A stretch of 34,239 nt of DNA, taken from the NCBI GenBank assembly GCA_017464085.1, contig JAFUEE010000111.1:1-34239 (forward strand), written 5' to 3'. Each line of letters opens with the position of its first letter. Position 1 is the stretch's first letter. Positions 24,005 through 30,373 of the stretch are shown here, piece by piece. The notes beneath the pieces are model-generated. The model saw only the letters and a program-made list of their open reading frames with translations. It searched no databases and had not been told where the DNA came from. The DNA comes from Pseudomonadota bacterium. Lineage in GTDB: Bacteria; Myxococcota_A; Bradymonadia; UBA4248. The translations under genes and the position numbers were made by a program.

Positions 24005-25738
24005 ATGGAGCATGCCTTGAATTATTTAAGCTACAATGGACAGGGAGACGGCAATGGCGGCAGCGGTCGCTGGGCCATCGCGATGGGGCTGATGCTCCTC
24101 GTCCTCCTCGTCTTTCAGTACCTCGCGCCAAAACCGCAGGTCGATCCAAACGCACAGAAAGCTGAGCAGACAAAGGCTCAGGCTGCCCCTGCGGAGGCTG
24201 TGCCGGTCGCTGTCAAATACGATCTCGCGCCTCGGACGCTCTCCACGGACACCTACGACGTGACGTTCACCAATGCCGGCGGCGGCCGCGTCTCATCTTT
24301 CCTTCTCAAAGAGCCTGACCGCTATTCGGAACACGGCGATTTCATACGTTCCCAGAAGCCCGAAGTCGATTCAAAAGGCGGCATCCTGCCCCTCGAAGTC
24401 AAGTTCGGCGCTTTCGGCATCGTCCCCGAGACGCAGTTCAAGACTGTCAGTGCCGAAAATGATCACAAACAGGCGCGCTTCGTCTATCAGGATCTTTCCG
24501 GAAATTACGAGTTTGAAAAGACGTTCACCGCGACTGACAAGCCTTATGTCGTCCATGCATCGTTTAAGCTGACAAACCGCACCGCCCAGGCGCTCGCGGA
24601 CGATCTCGCGATTTCGATGTTCATCCGGCAGATCAAAGGCGAAGAGCCCGGTCTCTTCACGCCCGGTTCGTATGTCGCCGCCAAATGTTACACCGGCGGC
24701 TCGATGAAATATCTCGATGCGACAGACAAGGACAAGAACAAGTCTTTTGACAATAACCTCAAATGGTTCGCGGTCGATGAGTCCTATTTTGCCATGGCTA
24801 TGACTGCCAATCACGGCGCGTCCTGCGAAATCCGCAATGATGACGGCCTCCTCAAAAGCACCCTCAATGTCCCTGTCGTGATTCAGCCCAACCAGGCCGT
24901 GACCTACGACTTTGATATCTTCATGGGCCCGAAAGAGGCGCGCTATCTCAACTTCGGGGAGCCCGCAGACAAGAGCCTCGAGCTCGAGGCGGTCATCGAT
25001 TATGGCTTCATGGAAGTGCTCGCGAAGCCGATGGCATGGATTCTCGACAAATTCCATGACTGGACGGGCAACTGGGGTATCGCGATCATCATTCTGACAT
25101 TGATTGTCCGCATCCTCCTCTGGCCGATTGCCCAGAAGAGCCAGGTCTCGATGTCGCGCATGTCCAAGATCGCGCCGCTCATGCAGGAAATCCAGGAAAA
25201 ATACAAGGATGACCCCGCGACGATGCAGCAGAAGCAGCTCGAGCTCTATCAGCAGTACAAGATCAGCCCGTTCGGCTGCCTTCCGCTGCTCATCCAGATG
25301 CCGATTTTCTTCGCGCTCTATCGCTGTATCTTTGTGACCGGCGGTCTCTATCGCGCGCCGTTCTACGGCTGGATTCACGATCTCTCCGCGCCCGATCCCT
25401 ACTTCATCCTGCCGATCATTTCCGTGCTCCTCCTCGTCGGCCAGCAGCTCCTGACCCCGAATGCCGCGAAAAACAAGCAGCAGAAGATCATGATGATCGC
25501 GATGCCCGTCATCTTCGGCGCCATGATGCTCTTCCTGCCGTCCGGACTTTGCCTCTACATGGTCATTAGCTCGACATTCTCCATGGTTCAGAGTTATTAT
25601 GTGCGCCGCCTGATCGCCCGCGAGGAAGATATCGTTCCCGAAAAAGGCGATGATGACGCGAACACGATCGACGTGGAAGCGCTTTCGAGCAAGGACAAAC
25701 GCGCGGCAAAACGCCGTGAGGAATCCAAAGAATCGTAA
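24005..25738 (+). CDS. yidC: Membrane protein insertase YidC
   Basis: 577 residues, the Gram-negative long form. A first membrane helix (about 22-40, AIAMGLMLLVLLVFQYL) is followed by a linker and the periplasmic beta-sandwich domain (about 70-350). The conserved insertase core follows: WGIAIIILTLIVRILLWPIA, the coiled-coil loop QKSQVSMSRMSKIAPLMQEI, then KISPFGCLPLLIQMPIFFAL and later hydrophobic helices. The Arg within LIVRILLWP matches the conserved hydrophilic-groove Arg. The C-terminal tail is highly charged (KDKRAAKRREESKES), as expected for ribosome contact. It folds and inserts inner-membrane proteins alone or with SecYEG. Confidence 0.97.
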   Translation: MEHALNYLSYNGQGDGNGGSGRWAIAMGLMLLVLLVFQYLAPKPQVDPNAQKAEQTKAQAAPAEAVPVAVKYDLAPRTLSTDTYDVTFTNAGGGRVSSFLLKEPDRYSEHGDFIRSQKPEVDSKGGILPLEVKFGAFGIVPETQFKTVSAENDHKQARFVYQDLSGNYEFEKTFTATDKPYVVHASFKLTNRTAQALADDLAISMFIRQIKGEEPGLFTPGSYVAAKCYTGGSMKYLDATDKDKNKSFDNNLKWFAVDESYFAMAMTANHGASCEIRNDDGLLKSTLNVPVVIQPNQAVTYDFDIFMGPKEARYLNFGEPADKSLELEAVIDYGFMEVLAKPMAWILDKFHDWTGNWGIAIIILTLIVRILLWPIAQKSQVSMSRMSKIAPLMQEIQEKYKDDPATMQQKQLELYQQYKISPFGCLPLLIQMPIFFALYRCIFVTGGLYRAPFYGWIHDLSAPDPYFILPIISVLLLVGQQLLTPNAAKNKQQKIMMIAMPVIFGAMMLFLPSGLCLYMVISSTFSMVQSYYVRRLIAREEDIVPEKGDDDANTIDVEALSSKDKRAAKRREESKES

Positions 25739-25745
25739 TTGGTTC

Positions 25746-25778
25746 GCGTCCCTTGCGGCTCCGGCCGCTACGGGACGC
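25746..25778 (+). other. Strong hairpin between yidC and jag
   Basis: GCGTCCC (25746-25752) pairs with GGGACGC (25772-25778), and inside it GCGGC (25755-25759) pairs with GCCGC (25764-25768) over TCCG. It starts 8 bases behind the yidC stop and has no T-tract. It may protect the yidC transcript end or attenuate jag; it does not belong to the TAT/ATA family. Confidence 0.55.
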
Positions 25779-25852
25779 CTGCCGCCGCTATTTCGCCGCT
25801 GGCTCAATACGCTGCGGCTTCTTTTTCTGATCTATCTCCCGAGGCAAGCGAT

Positions 25853-26326
25853 ATGGATTATATGTATGACGATTACGATGGCGATGTCGTGGACCGCGCT
25901 GTCGATTTCCTGGCCGATATCCTCTCCTATATGGGGTTCGATGCCGAGATCCACACGGAAGTGATTGATAATACTGCCGTGTTTGATGTCATTGGGGCGG
26001 ATGCGGACTGTCTTTCCCCCGGCAAAGATCCCTCCGTCGTGAACGCGCTCGCTTGGGTGCTCAAGCGCGCCCGCTTTACGCTCGGCTCCGGCTACCGCTT
26101 CGATGTCGATGTGAACAGCTACCGCCTGGAACGCATCCATAAGCTCGAAGGCGTCGCCGAAGAGATGCACGACAAGCTCAACAGCGGCATCGACAGCATC
26201 ACGTGCTTCGGCATGGATAACGTGGACCGCCGCGCGCTTCATCTCCTGCTCAATGCCGATCCGACCGTCAAGACTGAATCGAACGGTTACGGCTCGTTCC
26301 GTCACCTTGAGATCAGCAAGAATTGA
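25853..26326 (+). CDS. jag: Jag/KhpB-like RNA-binding protein (KH-R3H)
   Basis: 157 residues from ATG 25853 (GAGG 8 bases upstream; the open frame extends back to the yidC stop without support). The KH part (about 1-75) contains FLADILSYMGFDAEIHTEV and VFDVIGADADCLSPGKDPSV. The GxxG loop expected for RNA contact reads SPGKDPS, so it is degenerate. The R3H part (about 80-157) contains FDVDVNSYRLERIHKLEGVA, then DNVDRRALHLLLNADPTVKT and ESNGYGSFRHLEI, matching 'DV..YR..R...L' and 'R...H..L.....V.T.S.G....R'. The N-terminal Jag domain is absent. Position after yidC supports the assignment. Confidence 0.88.
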   Translation: MDYMYDDYDGDVVDRAVDFLADILSYMGFDAEIHTEVIDNTAVFDVIGADADCLSPGKDPSVVNALAWVLKRARFTLGSGYRFDVDVNSYRLERIHKLEGVAEEMHDKLNSGIDSITCFGMDNVDRRALHLLLNADPTVKTESNGYGSFRHLEISKN

Positions 26327-26328
26327 TC

Positions 26329-26685
26329 ATGGTCAAAAAATCTGAACGCTATCAAAATGAGAGCGTTTCTTTTTCCAATCCGTTTGCGGCACTTGCCGGG
26401 CTTGGCGCTTCATCTTCCGAGAAGCCCGTTTCTGATCGTCCCGTCGATGTGCCGCCGGAAACGCCGGCCCCTGAGATACGGCTCCCAAAAGTCAAATCGA
26501 CACGCATCGAGCGCGCGCATCGAGGCGGCAAGACTGTCACCGCCGTATCATTCCACAACGCCCCGTCCGATGAGGAAAAACTCGCGTGGCTCAAGGCCAT
26601 GAAGAAAGAACTCGGCGTGGGCGGCTCGATCGAGGATGGGGTGGTCTGCCTTCAGGGCGATCAACGGGAACGCCTCAAAAACTGA
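26329..26685 (+). CDS. eIF1/SUI1-like translation factor (YciH-like)
   Basis: 118 residues from ATG 26329, 2 bases after the jag stop. Residues 1-60 are a low-complexity Ser/Pro-rich tail. Residues about 60-118 hold the SUI1 fold: VKSTRIERAHRGGKTVTAVS then DEEKLAWLKAMKKELGVGGS and IEDGVVCLQGDQRERLKN. The pattern 'R..R..RgGK.VT...........L...LK..lG.GGs..dg...iQGD.R..l' is that of YciH/SUI1 proteins. These bind near the ribosomal P site and affect initiation fidelity. The protein stops right after QGDQRERLKN, slightly shorter than E. coli YciH. Its place between jag and engB is unusual. Confidence 0.85.
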   Translation: MVKKSERYQNESVSFSNPFAALAGLGASSSEKPVSDRPVDVPPETPAPEIRLPKVKSTRIERAHRGGKTVTAVSFHNAPSDEEKLAWLKAMKKELGVGGSIEDGVVCLQGDQRERLKN

Positions 26686-26708
26686 AAGTCTCAATCATTG
26701 GAGGATGT

Positions 26709-27350
26709 ATGCTGGACTATCGAAAGGTGAAATTTGTGACGAGCGCGGCTGCGCCCAAACAGTTCCCGACCACGCTGTTTCCTGAGGTTGCCATCGTCGG
26801 GCGCTCGAATGTCGGCAAATCCTCTTTGCTCAACATGCTCTGCGAACAGAAACGTCTCGCGCGCGTCAGCAAGACGCCCGGACGCACGCAGCTCATCAAT
26901 TTCTTTTCGGTCGAAGACCGCGCGTATCTCGTCGATCTGCCGGGATATGGCTATGCCGATGTGCCCGAATCCGTCCAGAGCAAATGGGACACGATGATGC
27001 ACGATTACCTCGCGAAACGCGAGCAGCTCCTGGGGCTCATGCTCCTGCTCGACATCCGCAGGACGCCCTCCGAGCACGATATGATGATGCTCAACTGGTG
27101 CATGGAACGCGAACTCCCCGTCCTCGTCGTGCTCACAAAGGCCGACAAAGTCGGCAGGAACGAAGCCTATAACCAGACACATAAGCTCGCGAAGCTCCTC
27201 AACGCTTCGCCGAAACAGTTCATCACGACTTCGACGCTTAAAAAGACTGGTATCGATCTCCTTCGCGACAATCTGAACGCCCTCTTTGACGACTATTTTG
27301 ATATCAAGCGCGAGATCGATATCGTGACCGGCGCGAACGCGCCGGCGTGA
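26709..27350 (+). CDS. engB: Ribosome biogenesis GTPase EngB (YsxC/YihA)
   Basis: 213 residues from ATG 26709, with GGAGG just upstream (a longer frame from 26586 overlaps the SUI1 gene and is rejected). GTPase motifs are G1 GRSNVGKSS, G2 region TPGRTQLINFF, G3 DLPGYGYA, G4 TKADK and G5 near TSTLKKTG. EngB is a small TRAFAC-class GTPase needed for late 50S subunit assembly. It is probably the last gene of the rpmH group: a large hairpin follows at 27376-27421. Confidence 0.97.
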   Translation: MLDYRKVKFVTSAAAPKQFPTTLFPEVAIVGRSNVGKSSLLNMLCEQKRLARVSKTPGRTQLINFFSVEDRAYLVDLPGYGYADVPESVQSKWDTMMHDYLAKREQLLGLMLLLDIRRTPSEHDMMMLNWCMERELPVLVVLTKADKVGRNEAYNQTHKLAKLLNASPKQFITTSTLKKTGIDLLRDNLNALFDDYFDIKREIDIVTGANAPA

Positions 27351-27375
27351 TTGTTTTGGTTTTGGGGAGGTCTTT

Positions 27376-27421
27376 GTGGGGGAAACCCTTTCTTTTTGCC
27401 AAAAGAAAGGGTTTCCCCCAC
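27376..27421. terminator. 21-bp perfect hairpin behind engB
   Basis: Bases 27376-27396 pair perfectly with 27401-27421 over the 4-base loop TGCC. The stem runs GTGGGGGAAACCC-TTTCTTTT on the left. No T-tract follows (CCCCCC instead), so it is not a standard intrinsic terminator, but it lies 26 bases after the engB stop and is probably a transcript-end structure. Confidence 0.6.
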
Positions 27422-27470
27422 CCCCCTTCCTAAAGAAAGGCATGTGAATGGTGGATGGCGCAGGTTTTCA

Positions 27471-27498
27471 TTGCGATATGATGCGCGCTTGATATAAT
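27471..27498 (+). promoter_or_regulatory. Sigma70 promoter of the 689-residue lipoprotein gene
   Basis: TTGCGA (27471-27476), 16-base spacer, TATAAT (27493-27498), a perfect -10. Transcription would start near 27505, leaving a leader of about 380 nt before the ATG at 27885. The leader contains the 43-bp repeats. The surrounding GCGATAT ... ATCGCATATC bases also form an imperfect inverted repeat, a possible operator. Confidence 0.65.
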
Positions 27499-27573
27499 CG
27501 CATATCATTGCTTGGCGTCCTTTCTTAACACGCTCTGACTCATAAAGCTGTTGTTGGCTTGAAGCGTTGGTGC

Positions 27574-27850
27574 GATAAGGCGACTGTAGGGTGCTGATGG
27601 TCAATTTCAGTCTGGAGATAAGGTGACTGCAGGGTGCTGATGGTCAGTTTCAGTCTGGAGATAAGGCGACTGCAGGGTGCTGATGGTCAGTTTCAGTCTG
27701 GAGATAAGGTGACTGCAGGGTGCTGATGGTCAGTTTCAGTCTGGAGATAAGGCGACTGCAGGGTGCCGATGGTCAGTTTCAGCCTGGAGATAAGGCGACT
27801 GCAGGGTGCCGATGGTCAGTTTCTGCCCGGAGAGAAGGTTTCTGCAGGTT
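27574..27850 (+). repeat. 43-bp tandem repeat in a transcribed leader
   Basis: Units begin with GATAAGG at 27574, 27617, 27660, 27703, 27746 and 27789, exactly 43 bp apart, with a degenerate seventh at about 27832. Base 8 alternates C,T,C,T,C,C, suggesting growth by 86-bp dimers. Each unit can fold as GACTG ... CAGTC enclosing CTGA-TGG-TCAG, with GGAGATAAGG unpaired between hairpins (the last two copies weaken the outer stem). 43 is not a multiple of 3 and the array lies before the supported start codon, so it is non-coding. Confidence 0.9.
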
Positions 27851-27884
27851 GTTAAATGGGTATTTGCATTTGGGAGGTTGGTGG

Positions 27885-29954
27885 ATGAAGTATCGCGTTG
27901 TGTTGTGCGTATTATGTGCGGGGCTGTCTGTCGCTGGGTGCGGTAAAAAGGCGCCTGAGGCGCAGCAAGAGACGCCAGGTGTTGCGGATCATGCCGTTGA
28001 AAAAGTGGAAACAGCTGCACCTGAGGCACCTGCTGCTGAGGAAAAGACGGACGCACAGGGCAGTGAGGTTGCTGATAAGCAGGACGGGACAGCACCGGAA
28101 GCGGACGCTGCGCCTTGGCCGAAACGCCCGGATCTGCTCAAGGATGCGCTGTGCATGAAGGGGAATTGCAAATGCGGCGATGGCTTTTGCGCCAAAAATG
28201 CCTGGTGCCTCAAAGGGGAGTGCTTTTGTGGATACAATCCGCCGTGGGCATCTGAGTATCATGATGGCAGCGAGACATACGAACCCGATTGCAGTGATCT
28301 GGGCATATTTTTGAAGAGCAAGGATTATGGGGGATTCACCTGTGAATGGATGGATCAGAGCCCGCACTTTGCTTGTGAAAATAGCGAGGGCTGCAAGACG
28401 CGCAAAGGCAAGTCTGTGAACGATGGCGATTTTGTGACCGAAGGTGATGGCATTAAGAAAATCTCAAGCATGATCGAAGCACCGGTGCTCTATGATCTGT
28501 GCGGCATTGAGGCTTCCGAAAAGCTCCGATATGATCGCTCCAAATTTGAGGCGTTTGCAAACAAGCTGGCGACGTTTCGCGAGCCCGAGGATTGCGCGGA
28601 CGTGACGGATACGGATTCCTTTGCGCTGTCGTGCGTGCGCTCTGCTAGAGCGGTGGATAACCTGTGTGAGATTCGTCGCAACTGCGATGTCTGGTTTGTG
28701 CCTGAAAATGAGCGTGATCGCTATGTCTGTGAGTTCGATGCGGGGCTTCATCCGGATCCGAGCCTGGGCGGTGCGTTTTATTACTCCATGCCGGTGGGGA
28801 TCAGATGCGATCACGAGGATGGCTGCGCTTGCGCGAATGCGCGCATTGCCAAAGGGCAGTACTGCAATGACGGTGAAGGCGCGAAGCATCCTCAATATAA
28901 GTCCGCAAAGCTGCCGAAAGTCGATGATGCAGACATCATTCGTCCGCTCAAGGAACATTCCTTTGTGGAAGAATATTCTGGCGGTTTGAAATGGGCCGAT
29001 TATGAAAAAACGCTTGAAGTGCCCAAACTCAAGCTCCAGAAGCTGATTGACGGCGATGCGTTGGGCAAGAAATTATCCGACAAGGAAAAGGAAGATTATT
29101 TCCGCGCATGCCGGATTAGGGAGAGCAAAAAACTATCGGGCGGTGCGGAAGTCAGCTTCATTACATGTGAATCTGTGGATTACAAGGGGGATACGGATGA
29201 TTCGTGCTGCGGAGATAGAGGAGACTCGACTGCCTGTTCTGGCGGATTTCTCGCGTTGCGCGCATCGTCAGACGACAGCTATCGCGTCTATCCGATCGGC
29301 AAGCTTCCCGAGGTGTGCTGCTCTGGAGACGATTGCGCAGAGGAATACAGCTATTTCCTCGGCGATGTCTATGCGTCGTCGTTTTTGGACACGAAATCGC
29401 TTCATGTCACGATCGGCAGGAATTACCACGAGGATTCTGAGGCGGAATGGCCTGAGGACGGCATGTTCTGCAGTGTGGAGACATTTGGGCTCAGGCTTGA
29501 GCATTATGTCTTTGCGGGCGCAAAATATCGCATGGTCGGCAAGTATCCCGAATATAAGTTCAGCAAACGCGTGCGTCATTCGAACAGCGAAGCGCATTGT
29601 GGGGAGTATGTGCATGCGGACGTGATGCAGGGAAAACTGACGCTCAAAGACGACAGCTGGACGTATGTGAGCCAGCTTGGTCATATCAGTTTGGTTCTGT
29701 CGGATCCCGAGCAGCTTAAAGAAAATCACGAGAGAGGGCGTAAGGCGGAGGAGAATGATGAAGAAGGGCGTTTTATCGTGCCGGATATTGTGCCCGAGTA
29801 TAAGAAATATCTCCAGTATGCGCGTCGCAACTATGTGTTTGATGCCGAAGCGTTCAAAGACTTCTATAAGGCAGAAGACCTGAGGCAGGAAACAGGCAAC
29901 CTGAATGCGGATATGAAGGCATTTCAGGGGATTCAGCTGAAAGCATCATATTGA
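27885..29954 (+). CDS. Large Cys-containing lipoprotein, function unknown
   Basis: 689 residues from ATG 27885 (GGGAGG 7 bases upstream). An upstream extension of the frame to 27720 would translate the tandem repeat and bury the signal peptide, so it is rejected. The signal sequence ends VLCAGLSVAGC (lipobox LSVAGC), followed by an Ala/Glu/Pro-rich tether to about residue 90. Next comes a compact Cys-rich module, LCMKGNCKCGDGFCAKNAWC then LKGECFCGY, EGF-like in spacing. The rest (about 120-689) is a mixed alpha/beta region with scattered Cys pairs (DSCCGDRGDSTAC, VCCSGDDC). No family recognised. It is probably an envelope or surface protein stabilised by disulfides. Confidence 0.8.
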   Translation: MKYRVVLCVLCAGLSVAGCGKKAPEAQQETPGVADHAVEKVETAAPEAPAAEEKTDAQGSEVADKQDGTAPEADAAPWPKRPDLLKDALCMKGNCKCGDGFCAKNAWCLKGECFCGYNPPWASEYHDGSETYEPDCSDLGIFLKSKDYGGFTCEWMDQSPHFACENSEGCKTRKGKSVNDGDFVTEGDGIKKISSMIEAPVLYDLCGIEASEKLRYDRSKFEAFANKLATFREPEDCADVTDTDSFALSCVRSARAVDNLCEIRRNCDVWFVPENERDRYVCEFDAGLHPDPSLGGAFYYSMPVGIRCDHEDGCACANARIAKGQYCNDGEGAKHPQYKSAKLPKVDDADIIRPLKEHSFVEEYSGGLKWADYEKTLEVPKLKLQKLIDGDALGKKLSDKEKEDYFRACRIRESKKLSGGAEVSFITCESVDYKGDTDDSCCGDRGDSTACSGGFLALRASSDDSYRVYPIGKLPEVCCSGDDCAEEYSYFLGDVYASSFLDTKSLHVTIGRNYHEDSEAEWPEDGMFCSVETFGLRLEHYVFAGAKYRMVGKYPEYKFSKRVRHSNSEAHCGEYVHADVMQGKLTLKDDSWTYVSQLGHISLVLSDPEQLKENHERGRKAEENDEEGRFIVPDIVPEYKKYLQYARRNYVFDAEAFKDFYKAEDLRQETGNLNADMKAFQGIQLKASY

Positions 29955-29969
29955 ATTGTCCGTGACCGC

Positions 29970-30110
29970 GCGGCGCGTATCGGCGCAGCCGATAGCGACG
30001 CGAAAAACAAGCCGTATGCGCCATCGGCGCATAGGCGTGCCCAATGCAGAGACGTTCTGTGGAACGTCTCTTTTGCGCGGCGCGTATCTGCCGCAGGCAG
30101 ATAGCGGTGC
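29970..30110. repeat. Three copies of the bulged TAT/ATA family around a GACGTTC hairpin
   Basis: Copy 12 (about 29970-30003): TATCGGC-GCA-GCCGATA. Copy 13 (30012-30037): GCC, bulged G, TATGCGCC-ATC-GGCGCATA, GGC. Copy 14 (about 30075-30110): TATCTGCC-GCA-GGCAGATA. Outer stems of 12 and 14 have one mismatch. Between copies 13 and 14 lies GAGACGTTC/GAACGTCTC. The arrangement resembles the left window edge (56-184), so the two hairpin types travel together. Confidence 0.85.
30050..30075 (+). terminator. GACGTTC hairpin with T4, probable terminator
   Basis: GAGACGTTC pairs with GAACGTCTC over TGTG and is followed by TTTT. It lies about 100 bases behind the 689-residue lipoprotein gene and before the tRNA promoter. 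Confidence 0.6.
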
Positions 30111-30132
30111 GATAAAAAAGTAAAAAAAAAGG

Positions 30133-30161
30133 TTGACGTGGCGGAAAAGTGACTGTATAAG
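30133..30161 (+). promoter_or_regulatory. Promoter of the tRNA-Cys pair
   Basis: TTGACG (30133-30138), exactly 17 bases, TATAAG (30156-30161), followed by GCCGCCTC, a GC-rich discriminator typical of stable-RNA promoters. Start expected near 30168, a few bases before the first tRNA. Confidence 0.8.
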
Positions 30162-30175
30162 CCGCCTCAGTTGCT

Positions 30176-30249
30176 GGCGAGTTGGCCGAGAGGCTAGGCA
30201 GAGGACTGCAAATCCTTCTACAGCGGTTCGAATCCGTTACTCGCCTCCA
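30176..30249 (+). tRNA. tRNA-Cys (GCA), copy 1, CCA encoded
   Basis: Acceptor stem GGCGAGT/ACTCGCC with discriminator T (U73, the Cys identity base) and encoded CCA. The anticodon stem GAGGA/TCCTT encloses CTGCAAA, so the anticodon is GCA. The T arm AGCGG-TTCGAAT-CCGTT is complete. All arms fold normally. Confidence 0.96.
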
Positions 30250-30255
30250 CCCCCT

Positions 30256-30326
30256 GGCGAGTTGGCCGAGAGGCTAGGCAGAGGACTGCAAATCCTTCTA
30301 CAGCGGTTCGAATCCGTTACTCGCCT
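30256..30326 (+). tRNA. tRNA-Cys (GCA), copy 2, CCA not encoded
   Basis: The same sequence as copy 1 from the acceptor 5' end through the discriminator T, 80 bp downstream. After ACTCGCCT it continues TTAAGG and not CCA, so CCA must be added by tRNA nucleotidyltransferase. It is followed at once by an intrinsic terminator. Confidence 0.95.
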
Positions 30327-30328
30327 TT

Positions 30329-30352
30329 AAGGCCCATTGGGCCTTTTTTTTT
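30329..30352 (+). terminator. Terminator of the tRNA-Cys operon
   Basis: AAGGCCC-ATT-GGGCCTT followed by a T-run of seven or more. Classical intrinsic terminator. Confidence 0.9.
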
Positions 30353-30373
30353 ACCCTTTTTTAGGCGTTTCCG

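Noticed and set aside
24371-25807. Long minus-strand ORF of 478 codons opposite yidC
   Set aside because: Antisense shadow caused by codon bias; yidC is unmistakable.
27574-27850. CRISPR array or N-terminal coding repeat of the lipoprotein
   Set aside because: No spacers, 43 bp is not a multiple of 3, and a well-supported start with Shine-Dalgarno and lipobox lies after the array at 27885.
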